From positions 1 through 8,008 of the forward strand of contig JASLRP010000360.1 in NCBI GenBank assembly GCA_030743915.1: a stretch of 8,008 nucleotides of DNA, in the 5' to 3' direction. The position numbers and the translations under genes were made by a program. The stretch is from SAR202 cluster bacterium (GTDB lineage: Bacteria > Chloroflexota > Dehalococcoidia > Lucifugimonadales > UBA1123). How positions within the stretch are numbered: position 1 is the first letter of the stretch; each line of letters begins with the position of its first letter. Of this stretch, positions 1 through 5,884 are shown one piece after another. Under the pieces are notes generated by a model, which worked only from the letters and a program-made list of their open reading frames with translations, had not been told where the DNA came from and ran no database searches.

Positions 1-517
1 GGGCGCGATTCAGTCGTGATTTGACGGTCCCGATGGATGCCCCGATGGACTCAGCGGTCTCCTCATAGCTGAACCCCTGAACGTCAATCAACACCAGCAC
101 TGCCTTCTGGTCATTGGATAGTGAGAGTATGGCCTTCTGAAGCTCAGCGTTCAACTCGCTGCGCTCGGCGTGTTCCTCTGGGGAAGCTTCGCCAGAGGCG
201 GGTTGAAAGGACGGGCTTTCGAGGGATTCGTCCAACGACTGCTCCGGCCTCCGACGGGACCCCCTCAGAGAGTCGCGGCTGGCGTTGGCCGCAATACGCA
301 TCAGCCAGGCGCGCAGGCTGCCGCCTCGGAACCTGCTAATAGCACGGAATGCCGAGATGAAGGTCTCCTGCGTCACATCCTCAGCGCGGCCCCTGTCCCC
401 CAGTATTCTGGCAGACAGGTTCAGCACCTGAGACTGGTATCGCTGGACTATGAAATTGAAGGCGCACAGATCGCCGTCCTTGCTTCGGACGACCAGGTCT
501 GAGTCTTCAGCGTCCAT
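1..517 (-). CDS. ECF-type RNA polymerase sigma factor, C-terminus cut by window edge
   Basis: A sigma-70 family factor of the extracytoplasmic function (two-domain) type; such factors bind core RNA polymerase and direct it to a stress- or signal-specific promoter set. Reading the minus strand from the ATG at 517-515 gives 172 residues before the edge. The start MDAEDSDLVVRSKDGD is typical of the family. Region 2 lies at about residues 20-85, with DVTQETFISAFRAISRFRG (48-65) and LRAWLMRIAANASRD (68-82). A Ser/Glu/Pro-rich linker covers about 88-120. Region 4 follows at about 122-172, with the helix-turn-helix FSYEETAESIGASIGTVKSR (149-168). Perhaps 10-20 residues are missing at the end. The ATG is chosen because GAGGA sits five bases upstream; the frame stays open to a TTG at 619, which would add 34 residues of low family likeness. 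It is divergent from signal peptidase I; any anti-sigma gene would lie off the left edge. Confidence 0.93.
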   Translation of the reverse strand, partial: MDAEDSDLVVRSKDGDLCAFNFIVQRYQSQVLNLSARILGDRGRAEDVTQETFISAFRAISRFRGGSLRAWLMRIAANASRDSLRGSRRRPEQSLDESLESPSFQPASGEASPEEHAERSELNAELQKAILSLSNDQKAVLVLIDVQGFSYEETAESIGASIGTVKSRLNRA

Positions 518-635
518 CAAATCCTCGGTTTGCAGCCAGTTTCTTGGCTGTTGTGTAGTCGTTTGAGTTTCGCCCGGCGTCGGTCCATAGAAAAGCTCAT
601 CCCGGGCGGGACCAGTCAATAATACCGCATCATGT

Positions 636-663
636 GTGACAGGCCATAGCTATGGTGTATGTT
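636..663 (+). promoter_or_regulatory. possible sigma-70-type promoter for signal peptidase I
   Basis: GTGACA (636-641, five of six matches to TTGACA) is followed after a 16-bp spacer by TATGTT (658-663, four of six matches to TATAAT). It points toward the signal peptidase gene and would give a leader of about 120 bases. The match is modest and unsupported by other data; a 12-bp palindrome fills most of the spacer. Confidence 0.3.
644..655. repeat. 12-bp perfect palindrome CCATAGCTATGG, candidate operator
   Basis: CCATAGCTATGG is a perfect palindrome, with no extension on either side. It sits between the divergent sigma factor and signal peptidase genes and inside the spacer of the plus-strand promoter-like pair. 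That is where a dimeric repressor would be expected to bind, but the binding role is inference. Confidence 0.4.
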
Positions 664-793
664 ATTATTTAAGTTGTATGCGCTCTGTGCGGTTGCCGAT
701 GCGCTTGAGGATTGAGCGATTGAACCTGATTCTCAGGCGGGCCATAGTCACATGGGCGCTGTTGATCGATCGAGATGAGATGGTGCGGGGCCA

Positions 794-1393
794 GTGCGAG
801 AGCTAATACGAGAGCTAATTGAGACGGTCCTTCTTGCCCTGTTGATTTTCCTGGTATTGCAATTCAGCGTCCAGAATTTCAGGGTCGAAGGCTCCAGTAT
901 GCAGCCAACTCTCACAGAGGGCCAGTACCTGTTGGTCAACAAGATAGTCTATCTGCGAGTCGCCCAGGAGTCGCTCGCTAACCTTCTGCCCTGGGTAAGC
1001 GATGAAGAAGAACAATCGCTTTTTGCCTTTCACCAGCCCGAACAGGGCGAGGTAATAATCTTCCACTTCCCGAGAGACCCGTCCCGTGACTTCGTAAAGC
1101 GGGTTATTGGCGTGCCGGGAGATGTGGTGGAGATTCAAGAAGGCACAGTGTCGGTTAATGGCATTGCTCTGGATGAACCGTACATTACTCAGCATGACAG
1201 CCGGACTATAGGACGAGTGGAGGTCCCGCCGGACTCGTACTACGTGCTGGGGGACAATCGACGCGCCAGCAACGACTCGCGTGACTGGGGGTTCGTGCCT
1301 GCTGAGAATGTCATTGGCAGGGCGTGGGTCAGCTATTGGCCTCCCGAAAACTTCAACGTGCTGAGTGTGTTCAAGCAACTGTTGCAGAACTGA
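794..1393 (+). CDS. lepB: signal peptidase I (type I leader peptidase)
   Basis: Membrane-bound serine protease (S26 family) that removes signal peptides from Sec- and Tat-exported proteins on the outer face of the cytoplasmic membrane. One N-terminal transmembrane segment spans about residues 9-27. The catalytic Ser35 is in GSSMQPTL (33-40), the general-base Lys102 in FVKRVIGVPGD (100-110), and the conserved late box is GDNRRASNDSRDWGFVP (153-169). At 199 residues it has the usual length for short Gram-positive/Chloroflexi-type enzymes and appears complete. GTG at 794 is the only possible start, because an in-frame TGA lies at 776-778 and no other start codon follows it before 794; the ribosome binding site is weak (GGGG at 787-790). 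It is convergent with the GH4 gene, whose stop codon is 18 bp away. An antisense open frame across the gene is a shadow. Confidence 0.97.
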   Translation: MRELIRELIETVLLALLIFLVLQFSVQNFRVEGSSMQPTLTEGQYLLVNKIVYLRVAQESLANLLPWVSDEEEQSLFAFHQPEQGEVIIFHFPRDPSRDFVKRVIGVPGDVVEIQEGTVSVNGIALDEPYITQHDSRTIGRVEVPPDSYYVLGDNRRASNDSRDWGFVPAENVIGRAWVSYWPPENFNVLSVFKQLLQN

Positions 1394-1411
1394 GGACTCG
1401 GCTGTTGGAAC

Positions 1412-2749
1412 TCAGTCCCTGAAGATATCTGCCATACTCTTGTTTCGGGGATCGGCCAGCCACTCTCTAATTAGTGTTTCGGCCTGGTCAAGATTTTGGG
1501 TCCTGTGATCTTCAAGCAGGAACAGCAATAACAGGTCCGGGTCACCGAGCCGAATGGCTTCGATCATCTGCTCGGCTTCTCGCCAACGGGGAATCATGGC
1601 GCCTGCCATCAGTTTCGGCGGCAGGGGCGGGACCTCGATGCCGCTGACTCCCGACCCGTCAATTACGGCTTCACACTCCACGACCAGGTTCTCTGGAAAC
1701 CCCTGGATGATCGGGCCTTTGTTTGGAATGTTGACCTGATAAGTGGCCGCGTTGTCGTTCACTATGGAGTCGATAATGGGCACGATCTGCTCACGACTGT
1801 GGGTCGGCTCGAAAGTATCGCTGATCGGCTTGGACTCGTCCAGCGCCGCCCGTTCAACTGCCTCGGCCCGTTGGCTCATGCGTTCCAGGTACTGCCCCCA
1901 GCCGATCTCCGAATCGAATCCGCCTGTTGGGCCATACCAGTCCAGTTTGGTCTCCAGGTCTGTGTGATACCACCAGCCCCCCAGTCGAGGAGTGTCCCCG
2001 ATAGGCATCAGGCCGTATAGTCCATACTGGTGAATCGCCGCCGCCCGCATCTGGTTGGCGTTGAACGGGCGGTCGTCGTGGTCCCAGTAATTGAAGGATT
2101 TCGTCCGCACCCACTCTTTGATTAGCGGGTACGCGTCCTGGCCCTTGTATTTGAATTCAGTCATCCATATCCAGTGATTGAATCCGGGCATCTTGGCGGT
2201 AACATGTTTCGGGTCCAGGCCAAGAACTTCGGCGATCTCCAGGTAACCGTAGTGGCCGTGGCAGAGTCCGATGACCTTCACGTTGGTTGCGCGGGTCATC
2301 AAAGTGCAACCCTCGAATACCGGGTTGGCAGTCTGGATAAGCCAGGCGTCAGGGCAGGTGCGTTCGATGTCTCGGGCCACATCTAGAAAGAATGCCGCCT
2401 GCCCAAAATAGTGAAGTTTCGCTCCTCGATAATAGCCATGCTTCTCGGCCAGTTCCCGCTGATATTCGGTCCAATCGTGGCCTCCGACCTGGGCGGCGTT
2501 AATAACAAAGTCGGCTCCCCTGAGCGCTTCGACGCGGTCGGTAGTCTTCGAAAACGACATTCCGGCGTCCAACTCGTCAGAAAGTCGTGTCGCCATGCGG
2601 TGGGTCATGTTCAGGCGCTGCTCGTCCACATCCATGAGTGTGACATGGCTGCCGTGCAGCCCTTCAGTTACGCAGAGGTCACGCACGATGCCTGCCGCAA
2701 ACATCGCGCTGCCTGCGCCTATGAGAGTGATCTTTACTCCGCCAGCCAT
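1412..2749 (-). CDS. GH4-family NAD-dependent glycosidase (alpha-glucosidase/galactosidase-like)
   Basis: Glycoside hydrolase family 4 enzymes use NAD+ and a divalent metal (usually Mn2+) to oxidise the sugar at C3 and cleave the glycosidic bond by elimination and addition; they act in the cytoplasm. The 445-residue length fits the family. Visible are the N-terminal Rossmann motif KITLIGAGSAMF (6-17), an acidic residue ending strand 2 (LMDVD, 38-42), the NP motif QTANPVFEG (139-147), the metal-site cysteine in GLCHGHYG (161-168, Cys163), the metal-site histidine in GFNHWIW (189-195, His192), and the C-terminal family pattern NKGPIIQGFPENLVVECEAV (343-362). Substrate cannot be read from sequence: alpha-glucoside, alpha-galactoside, glucuronide and 6-phospho-sugar enzymes share these motifs. 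AAAGGA lies about 9 bases before the ATG. No sugar transporter or phosphotransferase gene is next to it in this window. Confidence 0.92.
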   Translation of the reverse strand: MAGGVKITLIGAGSAMFAAGIVRDLCVTEGLHGSHVTLMDVDEQRLNMTHRMATRLSDELDAGMSFSKTTDRVEALRGADFVINAAQVGGHDWTEYQRELAEKHGYYRGAKLHYFGQAAFFLDVARDIERTCPDAWLIQTANPVFEGCTLMTRATNVKVIGLCHGHYGYLEIAEVLGLDPKHVTAKMPGFNHWIWMTEFKYKGQDAYPLIKEWVRTKSFNYWDHDDRPFNANQMRAAAIHQYGLYGLMPIGDTPRLGGWWYHTDLETKLDWYGPTGGFDSEIGWGQYLERMSQRAEAVERAALDESKPISDTFEPTHSREQIVPIIDSIVNDNAATYQVNIPNKGPIIQGFPENLVVECEAVIDGSGVSGIEVPPLPPKLMAGAMIPRWREAEQMIEAIRLGDPDLLLLFLLEDHRTQNLDQAETLIREWLADPRNKSMADIFRD

Positions 2750-2759
2750 AACTCATTGT

Positions 2760-2774
2760 CCTTTGAGCCAAAGG
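2760..2774 (-). promoter_or_regulatory. hairpin covering the ribosome binding site of the GH4 gene
   Basis: In the minus-strand transcript CCTTTG-gct-CAAAGG forms a perfect 6-bp stem with a three-base loop. The right arm contains most of the Shine-Dalgarno sequence AAAGGA of the GH4 glycosidase, whose ATG is at 2749-2747. This could damp translation, but a 6-bp stem with a tight loop is short and may be chance. Confidence 0.4.
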
Positions 2775-2791
2775 GTCAGTTAGTGGCGCTA

Positions 2792-2800
2792 ATGATAGCA
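2792..2800 (-). promoter_or_regulatory. possible extended -10 promoter element for the GH4 gene
   Basis: Read on the minus strand this is TGCTATCAT, matching the extended -10 pattern TGnTATAAT with one mismatch in the hexamer. Transcription would begin near 2785, giving a leader of about 36 bases that includes the hairpin at 2760-2774. No convincing -35 hexamer is present, as is allowed for extended -10 promoters. Confidence 0.3.
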
Positions 2801-2917
2801 TCTGCGAGTATGAAATTCTGCCCGACATTGAAGCGTGATTTCGGGTATGATGTGGACATTAAACTGGCTGTTAATAGGGGATTCATAAGCCACAGGCATG
2901 ATCGTTGAGAGAATGAT

Positions 2918-3292
2918 ATGAGTATTTGGTCTATACTGAGGCAAATCTTTGGCAGTCCTCCAGGCAACGAGGGTCGAAATCCAGACCCTGCGCCCGAAGC
3001 AGGAGGGCCGCCCGTCACACCGGAACCTGAGAGAGACATGGGCGACCTGACAATCAAAAATAATTCCGCTGGGAAGGCCAGTTATCCAGACTCGGCCAGA
3101 GTTCGCGCTCGCGCCGAAAGGTCGGACATGTTGGCGCAGGATGAGCTTGAGGCTCGGCAGGGCGAAGCGGGCGGAAAGCGGCGACAGGCTGGACCTGAGG
3201 AGGATGTGTCCTATCCGGATGAACCCGAGCCCCAAGTCGCTCGCGAAGCCCCCGAGTCCGAAGTGGCGCAGCCGCCCAGGGATAAGGCGTAG
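2918..3292 (+). CDS. small unrecognised protein, charged and proline-rich, probably disordered
   Basis: I do not recognise this 124-residue protein. It starts with a short hydrophobic stretch, MSIWSILRQIFG (1-12), too short for a transmembrane helix but possibly an amphipathic helix that touches membrane or partner protein. It then becomes rich in Pro, Glu, Gly and Arg with almost no hydrophobic core, which suggests intrinsic disorder. The tetrapeptide SYPD occurs twice (55-58 and 98-101). ATG at 2918 is the only reasonable start, because an in-frame TGA lies a few codons upstream; GAGAG just before it is a moderate ribosome binding site. It lies 56 bp upstream of the Asp-box propeller gene on the same strand and may be co-transcribed with it. 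Overlapping minus-strand open frames are judged shadows, since codon composition on the plus strand looks more coding-like. Reality as a gene is likely but not certain. Confidence 0.6.
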   Translation: MSIWSILRQIFGSPPGNEGRNPDPAPEAGGPPVTPEPERDMGDLTIKNNSAGKASYPDSARVRARAERSDMLAQDELEARQGEAGGKRRQAGPEEDVSYPDEPEPQVAREAPESEVAQPPRDKA

Positions 3293-3301
3293 CTACGCCT
3301 T
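3284..3301. repeat. 18-bp perfect palindrome over the stop codon of the small gene
   Basis: AAGGCGTAGCTACGCCTT is a perfect palindrome. As RNA it can form a 7-bp stem with an AGCT loop, and it includes the TAG stop at 3290-3292. No run of U follows, so it is not a standard intrinsic terminator; it may be a partial attenuator, an mRNA processing or stability element, or a protein-binding site. Confidence 0.6.
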
Positions 3302-3310
3302 CGATATCGA
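3301..3310. repeat. 10-bp perfect palindrome TCGATATCGA
   Basis: TCGATATCGA is a second perfect palindrome, sharing one base with the end of the 18-bp palindrome at 3284-3301. It lies in the gap between the small unknown gene and the Asp-box propeller gene. On its own a 10-bp palindrome could be chance; the abutting pair is what makes it notable. Confidence 0.4.
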
Positions 3311-3335
3311 CGACCAATCGCGCGTAGCAAATCTA

Positions 3336-3342
3336 AGAGGAG
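3336..3342 (+). promoter_or_regulatory. strong ribosome binding site AGAGGAG
   Basis: AGAGGAG ends six bases before the ATG at 3349 and fixes the start of the Asp-box propeller gene. It is the best plus-strand Shine-Dalgarno sequence in the window. Confidence 0.75.
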
Positions 3343-3348
3343 AACTCC

Positions 3349-4623
3349 ATGCCGCCCGAGGACCTTGTTCTTTTCAGAAATATCCCACTCACAGACGCTG
3401 ACACCGCAGGCCAAACTGGTGTTGTCGATGAGCCGAGCATCTCCAATAATGGCCAGCAGATACTGGTCACGGGCAACTGGTACGCTTCAAGGTCATTGGA
3501 CAACGGCGCAACCTGGGATTACATGAGTCCCTACAACACGCTGCCGTCCGCGTCCGGCGGTTTCTGTTGTGACCAGCTAACGCTCTACGATGCCAGTCGC
3601 GACCTCACTTTCTGGTTTTTGCAATATGTCAAAGAGAACGACTCCAACACCGTGAGGTTGGCCGTGAAGAGAGGCCCCACGCTTGGCAACAACGTTTGGC
3701 ACTGGTGGGACTTTACACCGGAGTCAGTAGGCGGTTGGACTGACGAATGGCTCGATTACCCCGACATGGCGTTGAGCAACGATTTCCTGTTTGTGACCTC
3801 CAATTCTTTCTCGACCAGTGGTGATAATTTTGTCCGGTCGGTTGCGCTGAAGATACCACTGGATGATCTGGAGCGAGGTGAGACGCTGGACTATCAGCAT
3901 TGGGACACCACTGAGTACGGTTCCCTGCGTCTGACCCGAGGAGCGCGGGACACGATGTACTTTGCCAGCAACAGCCGCCGTATGGACAGGATCAGAGTGT
4001 GGGCCTGGCCGGAAGATTCCGGCAACCTCTCTGCGCATGACGTCAACGTCACACAGTGGCATGGCGGCGACTATCGACCTGCAGGGCCGGACGCCACTAA
4101 CTGGTTGGAGCGGACCGACGACAGGATCACGGGCGCATGGGTGGCAGAGGGCGAGCTTGGCTTCATGTGGACTTCGAACGCCGGAGGCCAGCGTCCCAAT
4201 CCGTATATCAAAGTTGCGCGGATCAACGAAGATGATATGACTTTGATCGACGAGCCGGACATCTGGAGCCAAAACGCGACCTTCGCCTATCCAGAGGCCT
4301 GTCCAAATGTAAGAGGGCACATCGGGGTCACGTTGTTTTACAGTTCACCGACCATCCCCCCCAGCCACGTGGTGGGCGTTCGCGATGATTACTCGAACCA
4401 GCGGTGGGACCTTCAATTCACCAAGGTCGGGGCCAGTGGGCCGAGGGACGATAAGTGGGGGGATTACCTCTCATGCCGTCAACACTCGCCGGATGGCCTG
4501 ACGTGGATAGCGACTGGGTTCACTTTGCAGGGCGGAAATTCCCGACGTGACATCGAACCCAGGGTCGTGCATTTTGGACGTCAGAGATATCGCCGCGCTG
4601 TGGATCGTTGGAGTCAAAGCTGA
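3349..4623 (+). CDS. Asp-box (BNR) sialidase-fold-like propeller protein
   Basis: A 424-residue protein with the look of a beta-propeller of the sialidase/BNR superfamily. A perfect Asp-box, S-x-D-x-G-x-x-W, is at residues 49-56 (SLDNGATW), and a shortened version, HSPDGLTW, is at 379-386. Trp- and Tyr-rich strands recur between them. Other marks are the vicinal cysteine pair in GGFCCDQ (70-76), Cys318 and Cys376, and FRNIP near the N-terminus (9-13), which only loosely recalls the FRIP motif of true sialidases. The arginine triad of sialidases could not be assigned, so hydrolase activity should not be assumed. There is no signal peptide or membrane segment. The start is fixed by AGAGGAG. The gene follows the small unknown gene on the same strand and ends just before a strong terminator. 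Fold call is fairly confident; function is unknown. Confidence 0.75.
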   Translation: MPPEDLVLFRNIPLTDADTAGQTGVVDEPSISNNGQQILVTGNWYASRSLDNGATWDYMSPYNTLPSASGGFCCDQLTLYDASRDLTFWFLQYVKENDSNTVRLAVKRGPTLGNNVWHWWDFTPESVGGWTDEWLDYPDMALSNDFLFVTSNSFSTSGDNFVRSVALKIPLDDLERGETLDYQHWDTTEYGSLRLTRGARDTMYFASNSRRMDRIRVWAWPEDSGNLSAHDVNVTQWHGGDYRPAGPDATNWLERTDDRITGAWVAEGELGFMWTSNAGGQRPNPYIKVARINEDDMTLIDEPDIWSQNATFAYPEACPNVRGHIGVTLFYSSPTIPPSHVVGVRDDYSNQRWDLQFTKVGASGPRDDKWGDYLSCRQHSPDGLTWIATGFTLQGGNSRRDIEPRVVHFGRQRYRRAVDRWSQS

Positions 4624-4630
4624 GAACAAC

Positions 4631-4669
4631 ATCGGAGGCAGGCGAAAAATCGCCTGCCTCCGATTCTTT
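4631..4669 (+). terminator. intrinsic terminator, probably bidirectional
   Basis: A perfect 15-bp stem (4631-4645 with 4650-4664) closes an AAAA loop and is followed by TCTTT. It begins 8 bp after the stop of the Asp-box propeller gene. On the opposite strand the same stem is followed by GTTGTTCT, so it could also stop minus-strand transcription coming from the NHL gene, whose stop codon is 28 bp away. Confidence 0.93.
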
Positions 4670-4692
4670 CCGAAAGCTAAACGACAGAGAAT

Positions 4693-5796
4693 CTACAGGT
4701 TGAACTGCGGGTCCATGTAGCCATTGTCCTTGGCATAGACTTGGAGACGGCCACGGGTGCTGTCGGTGACTATGAGGTTATCGTCTGCGTCGATGACGAT
4801 GCCTACCGGACGGTTGAACAGGCCGATTGGCGACTTGTCCTGGACCCTGCGGTATGCTTTTTGAGCGTCGGGGTTAGCGTTGATGACCTCTGCCGCCCAG
4901 GCCGAGAATTCCACAGCGTCGCCATGAAGCGCGGTGATGACGTTTCCGTCCGGCTCGTAGATCTGGATTCGTTTGTTGCCCCAATCAGAGACGTAAACGT
5001 CGCCATCAGAGTCCACGGCCACAGACGCCGGATGATCCAACTCTCCGCCGTCGGCGCTGCCGAACGTCAGCAGGTGCGTTCCTCCGGCTGAGAACTTCTG
5101 CACTCGGTTGTTGCCCCAATCGGCAACGAACAGATCGCCGTTGGAGTCGACTGTGATACCCCAGGGACTGGAAAACTGGCCCTCGTCGGAACCAGCAGAG
5201 CCGAAGGACGCCACGAAGCTGCCGTCTTTCGTGAACTTTTGCACCCGATTGTTCCCGGAGTCCACCACGTAGAGGTTGTCGTCAGCGTCGAAGGCGATGC
5301 CGTTGGGGCTGTTGAGTTGCCCTTCGCCGGACCCTGCCTCGCCCCACTCGCCGATGCGCTCGCCATCTTCGTTGTAGCTTGCGATGGTGTTGAGATGCTC
5401 GTCGGAGCAGAAAAGGTTGCATTCTGAGTCCACAGCCAAAGCGACCGGCCATGTGAATTCGGAGTGGCCGAAGTCTCCGAGGAACTGATCGTCCATCGTT
5501 ACCTTGCCGATGCGCTTGTTGGGAGCGACAACGCCGCCCACGCCCTCGGCGCCTCGGCTCAGGACGTATATGACACCCTCTGGCCCCAGAGCCACGTCAT
5601 AGGGTTGGGTGAATCCGTTGCCGGCCGCCGCGTTGCGGCCAACGGCTTTCTTAAAATTCCAGGTCCTGCCTGCCACTGTAGTTGTCAGCATGTCGGTACC
5701 CCACATAACTGGATTTTCTGTACTTAGGCCCCAGAGAGGCGTGTATGATCGTCGATATTTCGGTGCCGTGACGGAGCGGTCATTCCAACCCAACAT
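4693..5796 (-). CDS. NHL-repeat six-bladed beta-propeller protein
   Basis: A 367-residue protein built of NHL repeats, a propeller fold usually used for protein, RNA or ligand binding and sometimes for lyase or hydrolase activity. Six blades can be traced: about 58-110, 111-152, 153-199, 200-247, 248-291 and 325-356. The best repeats carry LNSPNGIAFDADDNLYVVDS (161-180) followed by GNNRVQKF (181-188), with close copies at 208-235 and 254-280. A helical-looking insertion of about 33 residues (292-324) separates blades five and six. No signal peptide, membrane segment or extra catalytic domain is visible. The start at 5796 has no clear ribosome binding site; ATG at 5691 (residue 36, MLTTTVAGRTWNF) has GGGG upstream and may be the true start, which would remove a segment with no repeat likeness. 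It lies 88 bp downstream of DUF1501 on the same strand and is probably the last gene of that unit. Confidence 0.88.
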   Translation of the reverse strand: MLGWNDRSVTAPKYRRSYTPLWGLSTENPVMWGTDMLTTTVAGRTWNFKKAVGRNAAAGNGFTQPYDVALGPEGVIYVLSRGAEGVGGVVAPNKRIGKVTMDDQFLGDFGHSEFTWPVALAVDSECNLFCSDEHLNTIASYNEDGERIGEWGEAGSGEGQLNSPNGIAFDADDNLYVVDSGNNRVQKFTKDGSFVASFGSAGSDEGQFSSPWGITVDSNGDLFVADWGNNRVQKFSAGGTHLLTFGSADGGELDHPASVAVDSDGDVYVSDWGNKRIQIYEPDGNVITALHGDAVEFSAWAAEVINANPDAQKAYRRVQDKSPIGLFNRPVGIVIDADDNLIVTDSTRGRLQVYAKDNGYMDPQFNL

Positions 5797-5884
5797 GAGT
5801 GTGATTGTTGACCCAGGCCATGCGTGAGCCCGACCTGAGTCAATTAATCAATTCTTGGTTCAGTTGGTTTCCGATTGCAGTCTA

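Larger units (their letters stand above)
518..793. promoter_or_regulatory. divergent intergenic control region
   Basis: This 276-bp stretch separates the divergent starts of the sigma factor and signal peptidase I, so promoters for both should lie here. The part around 611-670 is the most AT-rich. It contains TATTAT on the minus strand (624-619), a plausible -10 box for the sigma gene but with no good -35 partner, and a promoter-like pair on the plus strand described separately. A small inverted repeat, CCTGA-ttc-TCAGG, lies at 725-737 in the presumed peptidase leader. No RNA gene or known riboswitch was recognised. Confidence 0.6.

Noticed and set aside
170..502. 110-codon plus-strand open frame
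   Set aside because: It is antisense to the sigma factor, whose minus-strand frame shows clear region 2 and region 4 motifs.
517..619. Longer sigma factor start at TTG 619
   Set aside because: The frame is open, but the 34 extra residues look unlike the family, and ATG 517 has GAGGA at a good distance and a typical N-terminus.
725..737. Short inverted repeat CCTGA-ttc-TCAGG in the signal peptidase leader
   Set aside because: A 5-bp stem is expected by chance and does not touch the start codon.
815..1378. 187-codon minus-strand open frame across signal peptidase I
   Set aside because: The opposite strand has all catalytic motifs of signal peptidase I; this frame has no recognisable features.
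1389..1416. Inverted repeat ACTGAG/CTCAGT between signal peptidase and GH4 genes
   Set aside because: Only 6 bp of stem with a 16-base loop and no U tract; not a credible terminator.
2411..2908. 165-codon plus-strand open frame
   Set aside because: It overlaps the GH4 gene on the other strand and has no family likeness or ribosome binding site.
2789..3235. 148-codon minus-strand open frame across the small unknown gene
   Set aside because: No ribosome binding site or motifs; the plus-strand frame has better codon composition and fits the neighbouring gene order.
5067..5366. Internal near-repeats of about 140 bp in the NHL gene considered as a DNA repeat array
   Set aside because: The similarity follows the protein blade repeats (GNNRVQKF copies) and is explained by the propeller fold.
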